This document shows, in pieces, positions 18,479 through 24,016 of a stretch of DNA of 24,016 nt. A program made the translations under genes and the position numbers. The stretch spans positions 1 to 24,016 of the forward strand of contig NHIT01000002.1 in assembly GCA_002171925.1 (NCBI GenBank), given 5' to 3'. How positions within the stretch are numbered: the first letter of the stretch is position 1; each line of letters begins with the position of its first letter. The notes beneath the pieces are model-generated. The model worked only from the letters and a program-made list of their open reading frames with translations, searched no databases and was not told where the DNA came from. Source of the DNA: Candidatus Pelagibacter sp. TMED196. GTDB taxonomy: Bacteria; Pseudomonadota; Alphaproteobacteria; Pelagibacterales; Pelagibacteraceae.

Positions 18479-19656
18479 TACGCAACTAAATATTTAACCT
18501 TTATCCCGCCATCATACATGGAAAGAATCGGATTATCATCCAATTGATAAATTTCGTCTGAATAAAAACCATTAAATTTTGTTCTAAAAGTTGTTCCATA
18601 AGCACCAAGCTGCCCAAGCTCAATATAATCACCCTCTTTGATATTATTTGGTAATAAGAAAGGGCCTTTCATATAATCAAGACTGTCACAAGTTGGACCA
18701 TAAAAATTAAAAGCAGTTAATTTTTTAGAGAGCGGCCTTCCATTTGTAATCATTTTAGAAGGCAGAATAAAATTTGGTACTCCGGCATCAAATAACGATC
18801 CATAAGTGCCGTCATTAATATATAATTTTTGTTTTTTTCTTAAAATCACTTTTACTATAGTTGATCCAGCCTCAGCAACTATTGCACGACCAGGCTCACA
18901 AAAAACTTCAGGCATTTTCTCTAATTTTAATTTTTCTAATCCGTTTTTAATTTCTGCCATATAGTTTTCCAATGGTTCTGGAATTAAATCTGGATATATT
19001 GAGGGAAAGCCACCACCTATATTTATAACATCCGGTATGATCTTGGTTTTTTTAATAATATTCCCAATTTCTTGTATTCCTTTTGAAAATGAAATTTTAT
19101 CCATACACTGAGAACCGACATGAAAACTTAAACCAACTTTTCTTCCATGTTCTTTGCAAAGTCTTAAAAGCCCTAAAGCTTCACTTGCTAAAGCCCCAAA
19201 TTTTCTGGATAAATCAATTTCAGCATGTTCATTTGAAATTGCGACTCTCACATACAAATTTAAATCCCTAGCATTGTTTGTTGCATCTAAAATCTTTAAT
19301 AATTCTTCTTTAGTATCTAAAGCAAAATCTCTAACATTATAATGAAAATATGCCTCTCTGATATTTTCTCTACTTTTAATTGTATGCATAAAATAAACTT
19401 TTACTTTATCATCTATTTTTTTAACTAATTTAATTTCATTAATTGATGCAACGTCAAAATTTTGAATTCCATTATTAATAATAGTTTTAATAACTTTTTC
19501 GTTTGGATTTGTTTTTACAGCGTAGAGTATTCTGCCAGGAAAGTTTTTTTTAAAAAACTCAACAGATTTTTTTATGGATTTAGGTCTGATGCAATAGACC
19601 GGATAATCTGGTTTTAAAGTGTTAACTAATTCGTTAACTTTATCAAATTTTCGCAT
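18478..19656 (-). CDS. Ornithine/lysine decarboxylase, alanine-racemase-fold type
   Basis: A 392-residue PLP-dependent decarboxylase of fold III (the family of eukaryotic ornithine decarboxylase and bacterial lysine/ornithine decarboxylases), producing putrescine and perhaps cadaverine. The PLP lysine is Lys48 in YAVKTNP. HVGSQ is at 179-183, the phosphate loop GGGFP at 214-218, EPGR at 254-257, and the active-site Cys323-Asp324 in GPTCDSLD. The length fits ornithine decarboxylase and not the roughly 630-residue biosynthetic arginine decarboxylase. Diaminopimelate decarboxylase is unlikely given the CDSLD motif. It is the first gene of the polyamine operon. A GGGGGA Shine-Dalgarno (minus strand, 19670-19665) lies 8 nt before the ATG at 19656. 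I give no symbol because ornithine versus lysine preference cannot be read. Confidence 0.9.
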   Translation of the reverse strand: MRKFDKVNELVNTLKPDYPVYCIRPKSIKKSVEFFKKNFPGRILYAVKTNPNEKVIKTIINNGIQNFDVASINEIKLVKKIDDKVKVYFMHTIKSRENIREAYFHYNVRDFALDTKEELLKILDATNNARDLNLYVRVAISNEHAEIDLSRKFGALASEALGLLRLCKEHGRKVGLSFHVGSQCMDKISFSKGIQEIGNIIKKTKIIPDVINIGGGFPSIYPDLIPEPLENYMAEIKNGLEKLKLEKMPEVFCEPGRAIVAEAGSTIVKVILRKKQKLYINDGTYGSLFDAGVPNFILPSKMITNGRPLSKKLTAFNFYGPTCDSLDYMKGPFLLPNNIKEGDYIELGQLGAYGTTFRTKFNGFYSDEIYQLDDNPILSMYDGGIKVKYLVA

Positions 19657-19664
19657 CTCATGTG

Positions 19665-19670
19665 TCCCCC
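19665..19670 (-). promoter_or_regulatory. Strong Shine-Dalgarno of the polyamine operon
   Basis: On the minus strand GGGGGA stands 8 nt before the decarboxylase ATG at 19656, an unusually G-rich site in this window. It also lies 3 nt before an out-of-frame ATG at 19661, which opens an 11-codon frame ending at 19626 and overlapping the gene start. Confidence 0.55.
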
Positions 19671-19684
19671 AATTATTACACAGT

Positions 19685-19716
19685 TAAGCTTCTAAAAAAT
19701 TTACTAAAAAAGCTTA
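19685..19716 (-). promoter_or_regulatory. Candidate leader hairpin of the polyamine operon
   Basis: TAAGCTT (19685-19691) and AAGCTTA (19710-19716) form a perfect 7-bp inverted repeat around an 18-nt AT-rich loop, 28 bp upstream of the decarboxylase ATG. The spacer between the decarboxylase and regA is 160 bp and must hold both divergent promoters, neither of which I can place confidently. The hairpin could be a leader structure or chance; each arm includes a self-palindromic AAGCTT. Confidence 0.3.
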
Positions 19717-19816
19717 TATATTTTTTCAAGTAATAGTTTTTTACCTTTATGTAAAGCAAATAATTCAAGATTGTCGCATTGTAATATTCACAATAGTGAC
19801 TATATGACAACAATAT

Positions 19817-20386
19817 ATGAAAGCAGACAAATCACCCCCAGGTTTAAAAATAACTGACTTTGAGGACAAGTCTCTCCTAATAGTTGACGATGATGATCCT
19901 CTGAGAATGAGGCTAAGTAGAGCTATGGAAAAGAAAGGTTTTCAAGTTAAAGACTCGAAAACTGTTGAAAACGCTATTAAAATGGTCATATCTGCCCCTC
20001 CAAAGTTTGCTTTAGTAGATTTAAGACTAGAGGATGGAAACGGCCTCGATGTTGTTAAAGAGATTAACAAAGTAAAAAAAGATAGCAGAATTGTGATGCT
20101 AACCGGCTATGGGAACCTTCCGACAGCTGTAGCAGCGGTTAAATCCGGTGCTATAGACTATTTGGCTAAACCTGTCGACGCCGATGATGTAGAGGCAGCT
20201 CTTCTTTCGGACCCAGATTCAAAGGCAAAACCACCTGAAAACCCCATGTCAGCTGATAGAGTAAAATGGGAACATATTCATCGTGTATTTGAGCTTTGCA
20301 ATAGAAATGTGTCTGAAACAGCAAGAAGACTTAAAATGCATAGAAGAACTTTGCAGAGGATTTTATCTAAAAGATCGCCTCGTTAA
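19817..20386 (+). CDS. regA: Redox response regulator RegA/PrrA/ActR family
   Basis: RegA is the DNA-binding partner of RegB and a global redox regulator. The 189-residue protein has a receiver domain with acidic pocket residues 24-27 (DDDD), phospho-accepting Asp68 in ALVDLR, Thr96 in MLTGYGN and Lys118 in YLAKPVD. A short proline-containing linker (KPPENPMSADRVKWEHI) leads to a Fis-type helix-turn-helix, VSETARRLKMHRRTLQRILSKRSPR (residues 165-189), which is the RegA hallmark. The ATG at 19817 lacks a clear Shine-Dalgarno; another ATG at 19803 is out of frame. regB is about 4.3 kb upstream with the minus-strand polyamine genes between. Its TAA overlaps the TAA of convergent bioY by two bases, so no terminator separates them. 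Confidence 0.95.
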   Translation: MKADKSPPGLKITDFEDKSLLIVDDDDPLRMRLSRAMEKKGFQVKDSKTVENAIKMVISAPPKFALVDLRLEDGNGLDVVKEINKVKKDSRIVMLTGYGNLPTAVAAVKSGAIDYLAKPVDADDVEAALLSDPDSKAKPPENPMSADRVKWEHIHRVFELCNRNVSETARRLKMHRRTLQRILSKRSPR

Positions 20387-20928
20387 ATCCTAAACTTCAA
20401 AACTTTTGGTATTAATATTGTTAAAATAAGAACTTTAAATAACTCCGCTAAAAGAAAAGGTTGTGCACCAAGTTCGAAAATTGGCTTATCCCAACCAATT
20501 AATGATCCTAACCAAAGCAGTCCAAATAAATATATAAAAGATACCGCAACACATAATTTCACAAAGTTCTTTAAAAAATTATTATCGAATTTTAAAAATC
20601 CAGTTAGATAAACAGTAACTAAAAATCCAAGTAAGTAACCCATAGTAGGTCCGGTAAAATATACTATACCCACCCCCTTTTCTGGAGTTCCAGCAAAAAC
20701 TGGCAAACCAAATATTCCTTCCACAAGGTATAATGATACAGTGAATAATCCAAGTTTCCAACCAAACAAAATACCAATTAACATTACAACAAATGTTTGC
20801 ATTGTCATCGGTACTGGCCAAAAAGGTATTTTTATTTTTGAGGAGATAGCCAAAAGTAACGTAGCCAAAACAGCTAAAAATAAATTTTTAACAATCGAGT
20901 TATCTTTAAAATTTTTAATTAGTTCCAT
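20383..20928 (-). CDS. bioY: Biotin transporter BioY (ECF S component)
   Basis: BioY is the integral-membrane biotin-binding protein that imports biotin, alone or with an energy-coupling-factor module. The 181-residue protein has about six hydrophobic segments and the family motifs IPFWPVPMTMQTFVVMLIG (about residues 34-52), GLPVFAG, GPTMGYLLGF, and the C-terminal PFLLAELFKVLILTILIP. It suggests that the cell takes up biotin; no bio synthesis genes are visible here to judge auxotrophy. It starts 33 bp downstream of an ABC ATPase gene on the same strand, probably in one transcript, although that ATPase is of a drug/lipid exporter type and not an EcfA. The stop codon interlocks with that of regA. 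Confidence 0.93.
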   Translation of the reverse strand: MELIKNFKDNSIVKNLFLAVLATLLLAISSKIKIPFWPVPMTMQTFVVMLIGILFGWKLGLFTVSLYLVEGIFGLPVFAGTPEKGVGIVYFTGPTMGYLLGFLVTVYLTGFLKFDNNFLKNFVKLCVAVSFIYLFGLLWLGSLIGWDKPIFELGAQPFLLAELFKVLILTILIPKVLKFRI

Positions 20929-20961
20929 ATCTTTATTATTACTTTTAAATCAAATAAAAAT

Positions 20962-21888
20962 CTACCTATTTGTTAATTTTAAAAATATATCTTCAAGATC
21001 GCCATCTTCTGTTGAAATATCAACAATTTCTACACTTTCTTTAACAACATTTATTATTTGATCAAATTTAAATTTATTTTTATCATAGGAAGCTACAATC
21101 TGGTTTTCATTCTTTGAGAATTTTACACCATTTAGGGATATTTTATCAAATTTATCTAAATTTCTTACTTTAAATTTAATTTTTTTAGTTTCAATCCTAT
21201 CTAATAACTTTGATGTACTGTCTAAAGCTACCAAATTTCCTTCATTAATAATTCCAATTCGATCACACATGTCCTGTGCTTCGTATAAATTGTGTGTAGT
21301 CAATATTATAGTGACCCCAATTTTGTTGAGCTCCGAAACATTTTTCCATAAATTTCGTCTTAATTCTACATCAACTCCAGCCGAAGGTTCGTCCAAAACC
21401 AATAAAGGAGGTTGATGTACCATTGCTTTTGCTATTAACAACCTTCTTTTCATACCACCAGAGAGACTTCTCGCATAAGAATTTGCCTGTTTATCCAATG
21501 ACACCATTTTTAAAATTAAATCAGTAATCCTATCTTTTTCTTTTACACCAAATAGACCAGCTTGAAGTTCCAACAACTTTTTTGGACTAAAAAAAGCATC
21601 CAAATTAACTTCTTGTGGCACTATCCCAATCGAAGCTTTCACTTGCCTAGGGTTTTTGTCTAAATCAAAACCCCAAACATCAACTTTACCACTAGTTTTT
21701 TCAACTAAACCACCAAGAATATTTATAAATGTAGTTTTTCCAGCACCATTAGGACCCAAAAGTCCAAAAATTTCCCCTTGTTTCACTTTTAGATTTAATT
21801 TATTTAGTGCCAAAATTGAATTATTAGCTGAATTTTTTTTTGAATAAATTTTAGTAAGATTTTCAGCAGATAGAATAACTTTTTCCAT
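20962..21888 (-). CDS. ABC-2-type transporter ATP-binding protein
   Basis: A 308-residue ATPase of the CcmA/YadG-like group that powers ABC-2 exporters. Walker A GPNGAGKT is at residues 45-52, the Q-loop in IGIVPQE (about 87-93), the signature LSGGM at 142-146, Walker B LLVLDE at 162-167, and the switch His199 in TTHN. An extra C-terminal part of about 70 residues after position 235 is typical of this group. The permease that usually follows such an ATPase is missing: the next gene on the strand is bioY. The partner may be encoded elsewhere. Substrate cannot be inferred. It diverges from polA with 47 bp between the starts. Confidence 0.88.
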   Translation of the reverse strand: MEKVILSAENLTKIYSKKNSANNSILALNKLNLKVKQGEIFGLLGPNGAGKTTFINILGGLVEKTSGKVDVWGFDLDKNPRQVKASIGIVPQEVNLDAFFSPKKLLELQAGLFGVKEKDRITDLILKMVSLDKQANSYARSLSGGMKRRLLIAKAMVHQPPLLVLDEPSAGVDVELRRNLWKNVSELNKIGVTIILTTHNLYEAQDMCDRIGIINEGNLVALDSTSKLLDRIETKKIKFKVRNLDKFDKISLNGVKFSKNENQIVASYDKNKFKFDQIINVVKESVEIVDISTEDGDLEDIFLKLTNR

Positions 21889-21935
21889 AATATATTATTA
21901 TTATATCATGAAAAATATTAAGATATCATGAATTG

Positions 21936-24016
21936 ATGAACAAAATTAAAAAAACTGATCATTTCTATTTGGTGGATGGATCTGGATATATTTTTAGGGC
22001 TTATTATGCACTGCCTCCCCTTTCTAGAAAAAGTGACGGACTACCTACTGGAGCAGTAATTGGTTTTAGCAATATGCTTTTCAAACTTCTAGAAGATTCA
22101 AGATCAGATGACTCAAAAAATAAACCAACACATTTTGCAGTTATATTTGACTCAGCAAGAAAAAATTTTAGAAACGAGATTTATAAAGATTACAAAGCTA
22201 ATAGATCTGAAGCACCAGATGATCTTGCGCCACAATTTGAATATATAAGAAAAGCCGTCGAAGCTTTCAATGTTCCATCTGTTGAGCAGTTAAATTATGA
22301 AGCAGACGATCTTTTGGCAACTTACGCTAAACAAATTTTACAAGCTGGTGCAAAAGTTACAATTATTTCTTCTGACAAAGATTTGATGCAATTGGTTTCA
22401 AAAGAAATAAGATTATTTGATCCAATGAAAAGTAAAGTGATTGGAGAAAAAGAAGTAAAAGAAAAATTTGGTGTCACACCGCAACAAGTAATTGACGTAC
22501 AATCTTTGGCTGGTGACTCGTCAGATAATATTCCTGGTGTCCCTGGAATAGGAATTAAAACAGCAGCAGAATTAATTAGTAAATACAAAAACCTAGAAAC
22601 ATTATTAAAAAAAGCTGATGAAATTCCTCAAAAAAAAAGAAAAGAAACACTTATTCAAAATAAAAAATTAGCATTAATAAGCAAAAAGCTTGTAACTTTA
22701 AAAGACGATGTTCCTGTAAAAGAAAAAATTGAAGAATTTTTAATTAAGGAAGTTAAAAAAGAAAAGCTATATAAATTTTTAAGAGAGATGGAGTTTAATA
22801 GACTTTTAAGCCAGGCAATAAGTTTTTATGGAGAGCCAGAAAATAAAGTAGAAAATAAAATAATAAAAAAAAATAAAATTGACATAAAGAAATATGAAAC
22901 AGTAATAACAGAAAATCAATTAGATAACTGGATTAAAACTCTAAAAAATCAAGACATAATTTCAGTAGATACTGAGACATCATCTCTAAACCCAATTGAT
23001 GCCGATTTAGTTGGAATTTCTTTTTGTTATGAGGAAGGAAAAGCATGCTACATACCACTAAAAAATAAAAATCAGAAATGTTTAAAACCTGAAACCGTAT
23101 TAAAAAAAATCAAGCCTATACTTGAAGATCCAAGTATTAAAAAAATTGGTCAAAATATGAAGTATGACTACATAATATTTAAAAAAAATAAAATTGAAGT
23201 TAAGCCCATAGAGGATACAATGTTAGCTTCGTACACTTTAGATGCGGGTTTGAACCGACATAATCTAGACACTCTAGCAGAACTTCATCTAGGTCATAAA
23301 ACAATCTCTTTTAAAGATTTAGTTGGTAGTGGAAAGAAACAAATTACTTTTGCAGAGGTTGATTTAAAAAAAGCTACCGAATATGCAGGAGAAGATGCAG
23401 ATGTAACGTTTAGACTATATCAATTACTTAAAAAAAGACTGGATCAAGAAAAACTTACAAAGATTTATGAAATTTTTGAAAAGCCGATGGTTGAACTGCT
23501 TGCAAGTATTGAAATTAATGGAGTCAAAGTTGATAAGGAATACTTAAAAAAATTATCTAAAAATTTTACTGAAAAAATATCCAAAATAGAAAAAGATATC
23601 TTTTCGATAGCTAAAAAAGAATTTAATATCGGTTCCCCAAAGCAACTTGGAGAAATCATTTACAATGACCTTAAAATCGCAAATTTAAAAAAAACTAAAA
23701 AGGGCAGCTTGGCAACTAATGCAAAAATTTTAGAAGATCTTGCTTTTAAGGGCCATAAATTTCCTAGTCTAGTGCTAGATTGGAGACAATTATCGAAACT
23801 GAAAAATACATATACAGATGCACTTCAAGAACATATTAATCCAAAAACAAACAGGGTTCACACTTCTTTTTTGCTTGCCGCAACAAATACCGGAAGGCTT
23901 GCTTCTAGCGATCCAAATTTACAAAATATACCAATAAAATCACAAGACGGAAGAGAAATAAGAAAAGCATTCGTTCCAGAAAAAAATAATATTTTAATAT
24001 CTGCAGATTATAATCA
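21936..24016 (+). CDS. polA: DNA polymerase I (partial, 3' end outside window)
   Basis: DNA polymerase I fills gaps and removes RNA primers. The frame opens at the ATG at 21936 and stays open to the window edge, giving 693 residues of roughly 900. The N-terminal 5' nuclease domain has FYLVDGSGYIFRAYYALPPL, the metal-binding EADD, SSDKDLMQL and GDSSDNIPGVPGIGIKTAAELI. The 3'-5' proofreading domain keeps its DEDD residues: Asp345 and Glu347 in VDTET, Asp in GQNMKYDY, and Tyr and Asp in YAGEDADVTF. The polymerase domain begins with TNTGRLASSDPNLQNIPI and runs into ISADY, the first catalytic Asp, at the edge. All three activities therefore look intact as far as visible. Confidence 0.97.
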   Translation, partial: MNKIKKTDHFYLVDGSGYIFRAYYALPPLSRKSDGLPTGAVIGFSNMLFKLLEDSRSDDSKNKPTHFAVIFDSARKNFRNEIYKDYKANRSEAPDDLAPQFEYIRKAVEAFNVPSVEQLNYEADDLLATYAKQILQAGAKVTIISSDKDLMQLVSKEIRLFDPMKSKVIGEKEVKEKFGVTPQQVIDVQSLAGDSSDNIPGVPGIGIKTAAELISKYKNLETLLKKADEIPQKKRKETLIQNKKLALISKKLVTLKDDVPVKEKIEEFLIKEVKKEKLYKFLREMEFNRLLSQAISFYGEPENKVENKIIKKNKIDIKKYETVITENQLDNWIKTLKNQDIISVDTETSSLNPIDADLVGISFCYEEGKACYIPLKNKNQKCLKPETVLKKIKPILEDPSIKKIGQNMKYDYIIFKKNKIEVKPIEDTMLASYTLDAGLNRHNLDTLAELHLGHKTISFKDLVGSGKKQITFAEVDLKKATEYAGEDADVTFRLYQLLKKRLDQEKLTKIYEIFEKPMVELLASIEINGVKVDKEYLKKLSKNFTEKISKIEKDIFSIAKKEFNIGSPKQLGEIIYNDLKIANLKKTKKGSLATNAKILEDLAFKGHKFPSLVLDWRQLSKLKNTYTDALQEHINPKTNRVHTSFLLAATNTGRLASSDPNLQNIPIKSQDGREIRKAFVPEKNNILISADYN

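Noticed and set aside
19771..19810. RegA autoregulatory box (TTGTC/GACAA and ATTGT/ACAAT repeats) before regA
   Set aside because: The repeats are short, not concentric, and do not match the GC-containing RegA consensus well enough.
19657..19816. The alphaproteobacterial speF leader RNA upstream of the decarboxylase
   Set aside because: The spacer is only 160 bp, shared with regA, and I could not identify the conserved stems; a covariance-model search would be needed.

Overview
The window is a gene-dense, AT-rich stretch (roughly 30% GC by eye, with poly-A/poly-T tracts even inside genes) from the chromosome of a streamlined alphaproteobacterium. The evidence is a recognisable Irr regulator next to fabA, the block ubiE-ubiB-coaBC facing mutM-rpsT-dnaA, and a RegB/RegA redox two-component system. 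Very short intergenic spaces, interlocked stop codons and Lys/Asn/Ile-rich proteins fit Pelagibacterales (SAR11) or a similarly reduced marine lineage. That placement is inference; no rRNA gene is present to confirm it.

Layout. (1) 1-3418: fabA (3' end outside the window) diverges from irr, followed by katG and a small DUF2061 membrane protein. A 23-bp near-palindrome in the katG promoter closely matches the Irr operator (ICE). (2) 3420-8103, minus strand: a tightly packed operon ubiE-ubiB-coaBC-moeB/thiF-like-SH3 protein, for ubiquinone and CoA synthesis plus sulfur-carrier adenylation. (3) 8119-15517, plus strand: mutM, rpsT, dual hairpins with a T-tract, then dnaA, dnaN, gyrB (no recF) and the sensor kinase regB. 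(4) 15510-19656, minus strand: a polyamine operon: ornithine-decarboxylase-like gene, deoxyhypusine-synthase-like gene, N-carbamoylputrescine amidase (aguB), and agmatine deiminase (aguA) broken by one in-frame stop. (5) 19817-20386, plus: regA, separated from its kinase gene by the polyamine operon. (6) 20383-21888, minus: bioY and an ABC ATPase without an adjacent permease. (7) 21936 to the end, plus: polA, cut off by the window edge.

How the genes work together. KatG needs heme, and Irr is a heme/iron-responsive Fur-family regulator, so the katG operator candidate suggests peroxide defence coupled to heme status. The polyamine operon would make putrescine from ornithine (the decarboxylase) and from agmatine (AguA then AguB); the deoxyhypusine-synthase-like enzyme would probably convert putrescine to homospermidine. 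The stop in aguA would remove the agmatine route and leave AguB without a local substrate supplier.

The most interesting signals are the aguA nonsense mutation within an otherwise intact polyamine operon, the deoxyhypusine-synthase-like enzyme with a changed active-site residue, the Irr-type operator on katG, and the split RegB/RegA pair in which RegB has Ser instead of an acidic residue directly after the phospho-accepting His. I found no CRISPR array, tRNA, rRNA, insertion sequence or prophage.
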